DNA from: Phascolomyces articulosus
Taxonomy: Eukaryota > Mucoromycota > Mucoromycetes > Mucorales > Lichtheimiaceae
Reading direction: 5' to 3'
Assembly (NCBI GenBank): GCA_025677815.1
Contig: JAIXMP010000003.1
Location: forward strand, 1,550,001 to 1,614,000
DNA length: 64,000 nucleotides
Below, one piece after another: positions 13,101-25,912 of this stretch (position 1 is its first letter; every line of letters starts with the position of its first letter). Under the pieces are notes generated by a model, which was not told the origin of the DNA, searched no databases, and worked only from the letters and a program-made list of their open reading frames with translations. A program made the translations under genes and the position numbers.

Positions 13101-13293
13101 TGTATCACCAAACCTATCTTGGAACCTCTCCTCTCACTCACAAAAGTGCTCTACATATTGTTTTTTCCAATTATAAAAAAAATTGTGGCTTTTTTTAGTA
13201 CAAACCCACATACATACACGAAACCCTTTTTTCTTTTTCTTTCTTTTCTTCTTTTTCTCTCTTCTTCCAAATATATAAATATATTTTTTACTC
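10150..13293. other. 3.1-kb AT-rich region, no gene assigned
   Basis: Three ORFs of about 70-105 codons (near 10.8-11.0, 12.0-12.3 and 12.5-12.8 kb) have no domain or clear homology to other genes in the window. I read them as chance ORFs. The last 300 bases should include the promoter and 5' UTR of the PRPP synthetase gene; the 70 bases before its ATG are rich in CTTTTTCTTT, a usual fungal pyrimidine-rich leader. Confidence 0.45.
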
Positions 13294-15286
13294 ATGATGC
13301 TCAGAAACACAAAGATTTTGGCAGGCTCTTCACATCCGGAACTTGCTAATTTGGTTAGCAAACGATTGGCTACACCACTTGCTGATACAAAACTCAAAAA
13401 GTTTAGCAACAAGGAAACCAGTGTCGAAATTGGTAATATTAATAAAAAAAAACCAGAAAAACATTACTCTTTTATATAGAGTTATTGACGAAGGGGGAGG
13501 GAGGCAGAAAGGGAGATGTTTTCCATTGTCTCCTTATGACCATGCGGAAAGAGAAAACTAACAATGATATTTTATGTATATGCAAATAGGCGTTTCTATT
13601 CGTAACGAGGATGTTTTTATTATTCAGTCAGGGTCTGAAGATATGAATGATAATATTATTGAATTATGTATTATGATTCAAGCGGCTCGCATCGGTTCTG
13701 CTAAACGTATCACAGCAGTTTTGCCTTATTTCCCTTATTGTAAACAAAGCAAACGAAAAGGAAGAACTTGTATTACTGCCAAACGTATGTTACAATCGCG
13801 TGTAAAAAAAGTAAAAGGAAAAAAAAAAGAGAGGATATATATAAATGACGAGGCAGAAAAAAAAATATGAGAAACTATTGGATATATATAATCTATGGAT
13901 CTATATATGAGAATTGGGTCGATTGATGATGATTTGGTTATTCTATTTTTCATGCAAAAAAAAGTGGTCGCCAATATGTTGGCAGTAGCAGGTGTTGATC
14001 ATATCATTGTAAGTGTGTCGTTCCTTTGTTGTTAGTATGCAAAAAACAGTGGATAGATAACTGTATTAATTTATAATTATTTTAGACAATGGATTTACAT
14101 GCTTCTCAAATGCAAGGGTTTTTCCAAAGACCTGTTGATAATTTATATGCTGAACCAAGCATTGCTAAATGGATCACTCAAAACGTTCCTAATTGGCAAG
14201 AAGGCGTTGTAGTGAGTAAGAATGCTGGTGGTGCTAAAAGGTAATGATAGGATTCTAATCTATATAGATTAGGAGTAGGACATTGAGAAAATAAGAGAAA
14301 AAAAAAGGAGGCAATTGGGAAAGAAAAAAAAACACAGCTATTAATAAAAAAGTGTTATATAGAGTGACCTCACTTGCAGATGCACTCCGTCTTGATTTTG
14401 CACTTATCCATAAAGACCGAGCACGTGCAGGCCCCCAGGGTCACAATAGACCCTATAGTGGCATGCCCAAGGCATCCAATGGAAGTGTACGTACAGAAGA
14501 TGAAGAAGATTCTGTTGCAGAAGTAGAAGAAGATATCATGATGGCATCTATCTCTTCATTGAATGAAGCTGGTATGAATGGCGATGTCATGAATGCTGCC
14601 GTCTCTGTTGTTGCTAATACAGAAGGTGAAGAAAGTACAATTACATTGGTTGGTGATGTCAAGGATAAACCTGTCTTCCTTACCGTAAGTCTTATTCAAG
14701 CTGTGGGGTATCATCTATATATATATATATATATATATAGCATATTAATAATATTGGGTCGTTTTATATATATATATATATATTTAACTATAGGATGATA
14801 TGGTGGATAATTGTGGTACATTTTTGGATGCAGCTGAACATTTAGTGAAAAAGTGTGGTGCTGCCAAAGTATATATTATTGCTACACATGGTGTTTTAAG
14901 TGGTGATTCTGTTGATAAAATTCAAAATTGCGATAGTGTATATAAGGTAAATGGTGAAACTGAAGGAGGAGGGTATATGTGACGGGATCAAACGGAAAAG
15001 GTTAATCACAATGATTATTATTATTTATAGCTTGTCGTCACCAACACGTTCCCTATTCCCAAAGAAAAGTTGGACAGATGTAGCAAATTGGAAGTCATTG
15101 ATGTTTCTTCTACTCTTGCTGAAGCAATAAGACGAACAGTAAGTAATAACTATTCTGATGGTGTCATTTTTTTTTCTACACAAAAAAAAAATATTATATA
15201 AATTAGATGGGATACTAATTTGGAAAATGTATCATTTATAGCATAACGGTGAGAGTGTCAGTTACTTGTTCAATCATGTTAATTAA
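13294..15286 (+). CDS. PRS: Ribose-phosphate pyrophosphokinase (PRPP synthetase)
   Basis: Makes phosphoribosyl pyrophosphate from ribose 5-phosphate and ATP, for nucleotide, His and Trp synthesis; cytosolic. Eight exons keep frame: 13294-13432, 13590-13784, 13965-14008, 14086-14240, 14363-14684, 14794-14946, 15031-15138 and 15242-15286 (386 aa). Family signatures in order: GSSHPEL and [13 protein letters not shown] at the N terminus, [24 protein letters not shown], and the PRPP-binding loop [14 protein letters not shown]. Residues about 201-270 are an acidic, low-complexity insert just before [11 protein letters not shown]. Yeast Prs1 and Prs5 also carry non-homologous inserts, so this may be a regulatory-type subunit; the insert position here is seen directly. 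ATG 13294 is used; 13297 is equally possible. Confidence 0.93.
14712..14783. repeat. (TA)n microsatellites in PRS intron 5
   Basis: The intron between exons 5 and 6 of the PRPP synthetase gene holds two TA dinucleotide tracts, at about 14718-14739 and 14765-14783. They are candidate polymorphic sites without coding effect. Confidence 0.8.
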
Positions 15287-15972
15287 AGTTATTATATATA
15301 CAAATACAAATCACATATCAAATTATACATATATATATATATAAATTTATATATAAAAGGGTTTGAAAAGAAAAAAGATGATGCGAGCTAGTTAGGATTT
15401 TCCATCCAAAATCACAGCACACACACACACATTACATATACAACATAACTTATATACATAAAAAAATTCATCTATCAATCCTATTTAGCTATCATTTTCA
15501 AATTACACTCACGAATTCACATTGTTTTCCCCCCATCCGAACGACACTTATCCCCCCCTTCCTTCCTCCCTCCCTTTCTTGGTTTGACTTGCCAAAAAAG
15601 ATAAAAATAATATGAAATCCTTTTCGTAACCCAAAATTTCGGCTGCGTTGTTGCTCTTCTTCAGGAGTTGTTTCATTTTTATTGTTTTCTCTCTCTCTCT
15701 CTTTTTCTTTCTTTGCTTTTATATATATTTACATTTTCACACACTCTTTTTTACTTTTTTTTATCTCTCAGTTATTTATTGAAAAGCATATTTTAGACTT
15801 ATTTTTGAGAGTTATATATCTATTTGTATGTGTTATTATATTTTGTGTGGGTGTATAGAGATAAATAGATAGGAAAAAAAGAAGCGTATCCTAGTATATG
15901 TATTTACTATTATAAAAACTGATTCAGGGTCACCCTCTATTATTTTATATATAAAGATTTACAAAAAAGAGC
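15287..15972. promoter_or_regulatory. Intergenic region and leader of the Bem2-like gene
   Basis: AT-rich 3' flank of PRPP synthetase followed by a long pyrimidine-rich segment (15500-15730, with CT runs such as CTCTCTCTCTCTTTTTC), typical of fungal promoters and 5' UTRs. No ORF or RNA gene was recognised. Confidence 0.4.
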
Positions 15973-18900
15973 ATGAAATCCAAGAAATCAAAATCTTCGA
16001 CTAGCAACAAATCAGACGAACATCGTACAAGTGCATTATCATTCTTTAAAAACCGTCTCTTTAGTAGCAATGAAAGTTCAAACACAAACAATAATACAGA
16101 GTCATCTCCTTCCACAACGACGACACATACCTCGTCTTCATCGCGTTTTATACTGCATAGATCACCTATATCGATCGATATTCCAAAGTCAGCAGCCATG
16201 ACAGCATCCACAGACTGGTCTGGTACTACGACACATGCCGATCGACCCATGTCTAAATCCTTTGAAGATCCAATGTACCTTGAAGTATCTCATAGTACAA
16301 GTAGTAGTAGTACTAGTAGCAATGCCACATCGACTGTAGCAGCAACAGCAACGGCTGCACGTAAAACACCAAGACCCGTTTCTATGATGGGATTACGACG
16401 TATTACTACAGGGGGTAGTAGTAGTGGTTCTCATTCAACAACGACGACGGATCATAATACAGGTGCTGTTGTCAATAAACGACGTCGACCACCAGATGAA
16501 GATCCTCATCGATCCAGTTTTATTATTATCAAAGAAGGCTTTTTATATAAAAAAGCTGACTTTCGAGCGTTTCACAAACCACATAATCACCGCGGTTGGA
16601 AGCTTTATCGCATTGTTTTACGTGGGCATAAACTTTATCTGTATAAGCTGTCATCTGAATCGCCGCTCCGATCGTTAGTGCCATCACCTAAACATCATCG
16701 GCAGTTACAAACCTCTTTATTTTTGCAACAACAATTACAGCAACAGCAGCAACAGCAAAAAGAGGAATCGATTGTGATCCATAACCCAGCTGATTTATTT
16801 CATGATGAAAAATTACGTGATGGATATATTTATGGTGCTAAGTTCAAGGATCACCAACAACAACAACAACGTTATGTAGCATTATTGATATTTACAAACG
16901 AAATTGTGATTGGTACTTGCATGATGGGTATACAACATCAACAACAGCAACAACCATTGAAATGGAAGGAAATTGATAGAATACCCCTCGATAAACTGCA
17001 GGTGGAAAAACGTGGTAACGAACTTGTCCTCATGATAGATCAACAACCAAAAAAAGAAGAACGAATCTATATTTCATTATCAACAGAAGTCCAATCCGCT
17101 TGGATGAATGCATTTGAATCTCAAGCTGGATTACCAAGAATCAAAATTAGTAAAGAGGACGAAGAGGAACACATGTCTCAAGATGAAAACAGCAAGCATT
17201 CATTACATGTTACCAAGGATACCGATGGACGACGTATTGTATTGGGTGGAACCGTGGAGGCATTGATCCACGAATTGTTGACGTCTGAAGTATTGGACCA
17301 AGAATATATGAATGCCTTTCTATTGACATTTCCAATGTATACCAGCAGTACCACCATCAATACCATCTTGAATACATATATATCCAATACGCCCCAACAA
17401 GTAGCAGATCGTATACTGGATATTTTTCAATTCTATGCCACCCAGTTTATGCAGGACGTAGTGGGTGATGTGGCCAATGGTATAATTTCCATTTTGGAAA
17501 GATTGGAATCCATTGAATCTGTGGATAAGACAGTACGAGAAAAAAGCACGAAGGTCAAGGAATTGGTATTGGCTACCGTCAAACACAATGGCGATGAAGC
17601 AGGTGGTGGCAATGGAAATAATGGTAATCATGTGATTAGTAATGCATTAGCACCACCAACAGATACATCCAATATTTCATCCTCTTCATCTACATCCACA
17701 GCAGCATCAGAAGAAGGTGGGAAGCGAAAGAAAATGGATCGTCTGACTGTGGAAGATATCCCTCGTTTCAACAAACAACGATTCACACCATTTTCATCCA
17801 GTACAACAACACCTCGACAGCAACAATTACAAAGACCTATATCTGTGAATCTATCCAACATGTTGATCACTGGATTAACACCCGGTTTATTCTTGACTAT
17901 TGATCCAGACTCTTTTGCAGAACAAGTCTATTGGTTTCATCGATCTCAACAATGTCAACATGAGTCCACCCTGATCAATCCATTGACCTATGTTCCTCGT
18001 CCACAAACATCACCTCAGGTGGTCAATTCATTGGTATTTACAACAGCATCGCCTCATTTCTTGACGAAATTAATACGGAATCATATTCTTATTGATTCAC
18101 AACAAGGAGGAAGTGGAGATATGGAAATGGAGAATTTGAAATTGAATCGATCCATGCTATTGGAACATTGGATTCGTGTGGGTATTGCATTGACGCAATT
18201 GGGTGATATGACAGGGTGGTGTGCTGTTGCTGTAGCTATTTGTTCATTGGGAGTGATTCGACTCAAAGAATCATGGAAATCAGTCGATCGTTCCTTGGTG
18301 GTTACCGTCACACAGCAATGGGTGGGATTGTTGGCTGATTATGGATTATTTGCACAAGATATGTGGATGGAAGGGTGGGAGAAAACTGTGGCAGTAGATA
18401 CATTTGCTCGTATCATGAACCCACAGCATCGTTCTTTCACAGAACAAGGCCAACAACAACATCCAGGATTACCCTTTTTTGGTACATTACGTCAAGCCGT
18501 GGATCGACTTCGAAAACATCTCAAAGATGAATACAATGGTGAAAAAGGTGTGGTGAATTTTTCCAAATATTGGGGAATTTATCACGCTGTAAGACAAGGT
18601 CTAGATACATGGACAATCATGAATAAAAACACTATGCGACAGATTCAAGAAGAGCAAGAAGGGCAGGTCCCTTCTTTCAAAGTGGTGGGTCCATTACAAG
18701 CCTTTTTTGAACATTCCGTGACAGATTTTATCTCTGTACCTCATGATTTTAAATATTTACAAGAATGTTCATTGGCATGCGAACCGCGGATCTTTGGACA
18801 AAGTTATGATCGACATCGCAAATTTGACTCGTTGCACCATGGTACAGATGTGGCGCCCCCTTCCTCAGCCACATTGACATTTCCAGAGGTTCTAGAAGGC

Positions 18901-21900
18901 TATACGTTATTTCAACATCATTTGGATCATCATGCAACATCACCTCAACGATCTTCTCTTAATCTACGTAAAAAAAAATCGACGCAGAGTATGAAATCGG
19001 AGGATATGCCACATACACCATTGTCGGCTACTAGTGCTCCTTTATCACATCATCCACAACAGCCACATAGTAATAGACCTCCTCCACCTGATCACGCACG
19101 ATCTTCACCTCGTGTCACCCGACGTAAAATGTTCCGACGACGAACGTATAGTTTTCCACCGGGCGGGGCAGGTGTTTCCTCCTCCTCTTCGAGTAGTGCT
19201 ATTGGTAGTATGGGTGGTGCTGATACAGAAACAATCCATAGTTTGACCAGTGTGTCGTCTAGCGGCGGCGGCGGCAACAGCAGCAACAAAAAAAGTGAAG
19301 AGTATTCCGATAGTTATCTCGAATCGCATCATAGCAGAACATGGCTTGGATCACTTATTTCACATCGTCATGGAAGTTATTCTGCCAAAGCAATTTTGGA
19401 TGCTGTTCAACAACAACGCAGGGACATGAAGGGAGGACCCAATGGTGGAGCATCGTTCCCTCATGATTGGATCTTGTTGGTAGAAAATGGGAATTTGGTA
19501 TTGAAAGCATCGACGTTGGTACAAGCCGATGATTCAGTGACGAGAAAACCACTAAAGAAAAGTACATCAAGTGGATTTTTGGTATTAGCGGATAAAGGAA
19601 GTTCAGGCATTCGCTCCCGATCAAGTACCACCATAAGTATGACGGCCGCAGCACCAACAGCCAATGAAGCGATTCAAAAGAAGGAGGAAGAAGGAGAAAA
19701 GGTGCCTTTTGGATCATCAGATAATATTAACAAAGAGGGTGATAAAAATAACAGCGATTCGAGTACACCTATTTTTGTCAATGTCAAAGCAGGTCGTTTG
19801 GAACGATTGGTGGAAGTATTAGTGGGTGGTGTGTCTCGATATAACAAAGAAATGCGTGAACAATGGCATTTATCCAATCAATTAATGGATCAAGAATTCA
19901 ATGCACAACAACATCATCTTGCTTTGGACGAAGAAGAATACGTCAATGCCTTTTTTGTCACCTATCGTAGTTTTTGTTCTGTGGTGGAATTACTGGAATT
20001 ATTGCGTGAAATTTTTACAGGTGCTATTGCCGCTGGACAATTGATCAAACAACAAAAGACCAATGTACTTGAAAGTGTTTTTCAAACAGCAACGGCAGTA
20101 AAGACCAAGGAGGATGAAAATTCAGCAACGTCAACGGTGGTAAAAATGAAGGCAGAAGATTTTGATTGGCGAGTCGTGGTATCAATCCAACTTCGCGTGG
20201 TGAATTTAATGCTTCATTGGATGGAAGAGCACTTTTATGATTTTGTGGATGAAATTGAAATTCTTAATCATATTGGAAGGTTTCTTCAACAAGCCCAAGA
20301 TGCATTGGAAGCTTGGCGGACAGTCATGCAACAATCCACCATCACCACAGATCAACAGGCATCTTTGGCGGCTGCACGACATATTGATCGGCAATTGGAA
20401 GAACTTCGAAAACAATTCATCCACAAGATATTATCCCCAAGTTATGATTTAAAAGCTATTGATTATGATACTGGATGTAGTCGAAAAGTGGACGAGTTGT
20501 ACAAACAATTGACGAGTGGAACACAAGGTTTTCGTACAGCGATTAAACAAGGAACAAGAAAATCTATGGCCTTTTCTCTTTCAACGCAACCTACCGAAGA
20601 AGAAAAAAAATCAATCCCTCATTCGAAAATGCAAACACAACAACAACAACATGGTTTGGTGGATCAGAAACCTGCATCACTCCTTTTGAAACAAGCAGAT
20701 CAATGTGTACGACAATTATTTGCTTCTGTGACCCTGCAGGATTGGATTCAAACGTTTGATGTATTCGAGGCACAGTCGAGTGATTTATATGCATGGTTAC
20801 CTTCCCACAAAGCCTCACAAACCCCTTCCATGTCAATGACACTGTCACCTGTACGGGATGCCCCTAGTGCTCAGCCCACAGACTACCATATTTCACAAGA
20901 TGATGTCATGATTTCAGATGTGTTTACTGCTATCGAAGGTGCCCGTCGGTCAATTGTATCACCTTCTGCTTTTTCTGCGGATGATTTGCTCTTAGCATTC
21001 CCAAGTTCGATTCAATATTTATACTGTATGCATTTTATTATCCGAAGTTGGGTCATTCATGAGATCACCAGTCGTCACATTGATTTTCAAACGCGTGTGC
21101 ATCGGATCGACAAGTTTTTACAAATGGTTGTTCTGAGTAAATCAGCAACAGAACAGATGCTCTTGTTTCCTGAATTGAAAGATGTGGAGGATAGGCCAAG
21201 ACGCGTGCCTGGGTTTGTGGAATATGCCATTGCAAGTGCTTTGATTAGTCCTGAAGTACGATTGTTTTCAAAAGCTTGGATACATGTTTCGCATCGTTAT
21301 GGATCACAACAACATTCAAATCAGCAACAGCAACATCAGCCAGAAACATTAGAATGTTTACTCAGCCATGTACAACGGTCGATCCATAATAACAACAATA
21401 AAGCCGATACTATGGTACTGGTCCCGAGTGTCGGGTGGGTTTTTGATAGAATGTTGGAATTATGTGCAGCTGTTCCAGACACCTATAATCACAAGGAACA
21501 CATGATCAACTTTGATAAACGGCGCTATGTGTTTCACTTTTTACAATTGGTTATGAATGCTCAAATGGATCTTGAAGAACAACAGCAACAACAACAAGAT
21601 ATTGATGAAGAGTATCTTTCATTTATTATTTGTCCTGATCGTACAAAATCAACTTGGAAAGAATTCAAGGATTATGCCACTAAGGAAAATAAAAAAGAAG
21701 GAGGGATTCCTGGCACCACAGGAAGTGGTAATAGTAGTGGTGGCTCATCACTTTCTTCCACTATTCGTGGCACATCCAATAAGGGTCATCATGGTGTATT
21801 TGGAAAATTGGTGGTTGAACAACAAGAAAAATTAAAACGAGATATTAAAGAACGTGACCGAATCGATAAGGAGTGGCGTGATTTACAACATAAACTACAG

Positions 21901-23327
21901 AAACGACAAAATGAACAAGCTCGGTATTTGGAAAAACAAGAACGGAAAGGTCACCATCAACAACCTCCTTTACCCATATTCAATTCCTTGTTTCGTGGGT
22001 TACGTCCAACCTCTTTATCCAATCATTCTTCTTCTACTTCCACCACTGGATCCTTGTCGCCTATATCACCTACCACCACTACCACAACAAGTGATCCTTC
22101 ATTTTCTGTACACTTTTATCAAACAGCCAAAGCATCCACAGTGATTAATTTGATACATGCTACAACTTCTGTTGCCAGTGCATATACAAAACGAGATCAT
22201 GTGTTTCGTATCGTCACAGAAGAAGGAGGTCAATATTTATTTCAAGCCAGTCATTGGGAAGAAATGCACGATTGGATACAACATATTAATAATGCGGCGC
22301 GTGAAGGAGCCGTCAAACGACGTAGTGTGCTGGCTTCGGATGAACAAGAAAAACGCAGCAGTCGATTTAATGAAGAAGATCCCCTTTTATTAATGAATAA
22401 AAGTAGTGGAACGTCAGATGCAGCTCACACAACATCCACGATGAACACAAGGAAGTCTGTTTATGGTGTAGACTTGGTTCATTTGATGGAAGATGGCTCG
22501 GTGCCACTTTTAGTGGAAAAGTGTATTGCGGAAATCGAAAAACGAGGTTTAGAAGAAGTTGGGATCTACCGCACTGCTGGCACTGGTTCGGTCGTAGAAC
22601 AACTTAAAGAAGCGTTCAATTCGGATATGAAGAAAGTGAATCTTGGAGATCCTCAATGGGCTGATATTAATGTAGTGGCGGATGCTTTTAAACAATTCTT
22701 GCGTAATATACCCAGTTCTTTGATGACACATATTTATTATGATCAATTTATCCTTGCAGCAGGTAAAAAAAAAAGGAAAAAAGGGGATAATGTTTTATGT
22801 CTATTTTATCCGGGTATTATAAGATGGTTTTAGGATAGAATTCACTTAAATATTATTTGAAATAGCATCTGAAGACCATGATCAACGGGTTTACCTGATC
22901 AAGCAAGTGATTCAAAAACTACCAGACCCTAATTATACCCTACTCAAACGATTAATTGAGCATTTTGTCATGTAAATAATTATCATCATCATTAGAAGCG
23001 GCTTTACCCAATTTAGTCCTTGTTTTTATTTTTTGTGTTGTTATTGACGAAAAAAAAGAACCTTTTACTCATCTTGTATGTATATATAGTGTTACGGATT
23101 TTGAAGCAACCAATCACATGTATGCAACCAATCTAGCTATTGTGTTCGGACCGACCTTGTTACAGCCAGCTCCAGGTCCAGCCTCATTTGCAACCACGAT
23201 GTCTAATTTAGGACATCATCAAACGATTGTTAAATATCTTATATTACATTTTCATTATTTCTTTGATATTGAAGAACAAGAAGAAGAGTCTGTGACGACT
23301 GATGATGTGGTTGTAGTAGAAGAATGA
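15973..23327 (+). CDS. Bem2-like RasGEF/PH/RhoGAP protein
   Basis: Predicted 2,377 aa in three exons: 15973-22762, 22866-22971, 23090-23327. Order of parts: Ser/Thr-rich N terminus; PH-like region (about 183-376); RasGEF N-terminal module (about 424-540, GGTVEALIHELLTSEVLDQE); RasGEF-like catalytic fold (about 633-975); a second RasGEF-N module (about 1268-1500, EEYVNAFFVTYRSF) with a second GEF-like segment (about 1572-1776); a PH domain (about 2043-2110); and a C-terminal RhoGAP domain with the arginine finger in VGIYRTAG (Arg about 2200), finishing in the NLAIVFGPTLL motif. This layout matches yeast Bem2/Ipl2, a Rho GTPase-activating protein for bud growth and cytoskeleton polarity. Poly-Gln and poly-Ser tracts fill the linkers. 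Whether the GEF modules are active is not clear from sequence. Confidence 0.9.
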
Positions 23328-24386
23328 ATATGTTAATTAAGGATTACTATCTATTTTTTTTCTCATCAAGTGTGTGGATATGTAATAAATGAGATATGTC
23401 GTGTGTGTGTACTTTATAAATCATTGATTTGGTGAATGGTCATCGTGTAACCAAAGAATGGATCGACGTCTTTTTTTTTGTCACTCCGAATTGAGTTTAG
23501 TCTCATTTTGATTTGCCCATCGTTTTTTTTTTTTTTTTTTTTGTTACAACTAAATCCAAAGGTTCATTTTTTCTATTGGGAAAAAAGAAAACAAAAAGCC
23601 TAGCCTCTTCTTCCTTTCACTTTCTTTATATATAAATATATCAATTTCCAATGATCTTTATCTATTTTGGAATGATATAAAAATATCAATTGCAATGATT
23701 TGTTGGTTTGTTTTTGATTGATAGATAAAAAAGTAAAACTTGGATATACTTTTTACGTCGATCATCTTCGGGGTCAGTTATCGGGGGGAGAGAGAAAGAA
23801 GGGAAGAGGTGGGGGAGGGGCTGTGTTTTATAAATATCTCCCATAATATTATGTTGTGTGTGGCAGATAATCATTAGTCTACAATAATATGTTTTACTTT
23901 TTTCCCTTTTCCTCACTGGATAGTAATTAAAACCAGGTAAAAAGGGAAAATTCAATTGCTGCTAAATTGGTGATGATGATGATGATGATGAGAAAAAAAA
24001 AGAGAAAGGTTAACATCCTTTTTTGGATAAGTATAAGCAAAAATGGATGTGTAGTATATAGAACACCGCCCATTTTTATTTTCTTATTTGTTAAATTAAT
24101 ACGGAATGGACTGATGAATTGAATGATGATGATTTGATATGTTGTTAATTATATATTAAGTAGTTGATTAGTAGGGATTAGTGTGGAAAATTGTGTGGTA
24201 TGCGTATGCCAAGATTCAATAGGCTCTTTTTTTTATAATCTGTGGATAAATTTGGCACTGCGCATTTATTATAATAAAAATGGTGCATCCAAATTCATCT
24301 TTTTTCTTTTCCTTTTCTTCTCTTTTTTTTCTTTCTTTAAAAAACAATCAACCACTTTTTTTTCTCTCAATTTTATTCTTTTGATA
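23328..24386. other. Intergenic 3' flank and promoter region
   Basis: Holds the 3' end of the Bem2-like transcript, a T-run at about 23523-23542, a GATGAT repeat near 23972-23989, and a pyrimidine-rich leader just before 24387. The frame of the next gene is open upstream to 24183, but that part is CT-rich leader-like sequence and was not annotated as coding. Confidence 0.45.
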
Positions 24387-25912
24387 ATGGACTTGACATC
24401 ACTTATGAATAATGATCGACTTTTGTCACCTCCAGTGACACCAAAATCTTATCCCTTGGATACTACTACCTTATCAAAACATGATCATCAAGAACAAGGA
24501 CCTCATCATGATGAATTAGTTGTACCTACTGAAATATACATTCCTCCTGTATCACCACCTATTTCAATGGATACAATCACAAGTACAACCGCCTGTATAT
24601 CATCTTCTCCATCCATCGTATCATCCTCTTCATCATCATCATCTCCATTGTTGTCATCCTCCTCTTCTTATTCACCCTCTCATTCACATCCTCAAAGAAA
24701 AAGAAAGACATTCAAGTTTCATCTGGAACGACAAAAGGCATTACCTCTTTCTAAAAAAAACAATGAAATATCACCTTGCATAGAAATCAAAGAAGAAAAA
24801 GAAATTCATATTCCATACCCATTACCTCCACTCCTTGTTCATCGTCAACAACAACAACAACAACGACATAGCAATGGTGAATCTTGTTTATCCCAAAGAA
24901 GTAATCAAAAGAAGAATCCTACTAAAATAAAAGATTTATCATCACCAACGATACCTTTATCCAAAAGAAAACAATCCATACCCTGGCGCAGTCTTTCACC
25001 CGATGCAGCAGACCATGCATTTTCACTTTATTTTAATGCAGAGCAAGTGCGTCAATATGGAATGCAGGCTATCCTGCAAAAAGATGAGCAATTGCTACGA
25101 AAACGACGACGTTCTTCTTCTTTTTATCATGATACCATTGATTCGAAGCATCATCATTCTCCCATGATGATAAACAATGCTAATCTCAATCGTACCATGA
25201 ACGTACAACAAGATGATCAACTGAGCCACATGACATCAAAACGACCTATTGCATCTACATTGGCTTCGATGGTGGATCGTCACATGAAAAAGGCTAGAAC
25301 TGAAGCTGCTGCTGCTTATGATCGAGTGGATGTTACAGTGGATGATGCATTAGTATATGATCCTGAATGGGTACCTCTTTATGATGTGTTTGACAGGAAA
25401 CCTAATGTCCGACCCACCTATAAAGGTAAAGGTAAAACATTCGCTCCTCTTTTTTTTCTCTTCTTCTTGGCAATTAAGTTTATTGGGATTTCGTTCTTGT
25501 TTGTTTGTTTGTTGATATCATTTGGGGGGAGTGTGTGTGTGGCACCTCTTTATTTCTACTTTTTTTTTTGTCATGGGGGTTTATTAAAGATTGTAATATA
25601 TATCTGACATGCTTTATTTCTCACAATAATATAGCCAATTCACCACTTCAAATTGACCACATGGAATTCTATGATCAACTTCATCCTTGTGAAGTCAATA
25701 TTGCTTCACAATTACGTTTACAACCAAAACAATATTTAATGTGTAAACGATCACTTATTCTGGGAGCTCAAGATTCTTTTAAAAAGGATTTACCTTTTCG
25801 TAAATCCGATGCCCAAAAGTTATGTCGTATTGATGTCAATAAGGTCAGTCATTTATGGGCTTTGTTTGCACGATTAGGTTGGCTTGAACCCCATGCTCCT
25901 TCCTCTTCATAA
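24387..25912 (+). CDS. SWIRM-domain protein (Fun19/Laf-like)
   Basis: Two exons, 24387-25425 and 25635-25912, joined in phase 1 (438 aa). The N-terminal half is low complexity: poly-Ser, Gln and His, with basic clusters such as KRKQS and RKRRRSSS that could be nuclear-localisation signals. The C-terminal approximately 95 residues form a SWIRM domain: DHMEFYDQLHPCEVNIAS, LRLQPKQYLMCKRSLI, then the helix ending VSHLWALFARLGWLE. SWIRM domains act in chromatin complexes. The architecture with a disordered N terminus and terminal SWIRM resembles yeast Fun19/YOR338W and fission-yeast Laf proteins linked to the Clr6 deacetylase; that link is inference. ATG 24387 was chosen because upstream sequence is leader-like. 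Confidence 0.85.

Noticed and set aside
24183..24386. Upstream extension of the SWIRM protein
   Set aside because: Open only because the leader is T-rich; composition (Phe/Leu runs) is UTR-like and the downstream ATG at 24387 gives a normal start.
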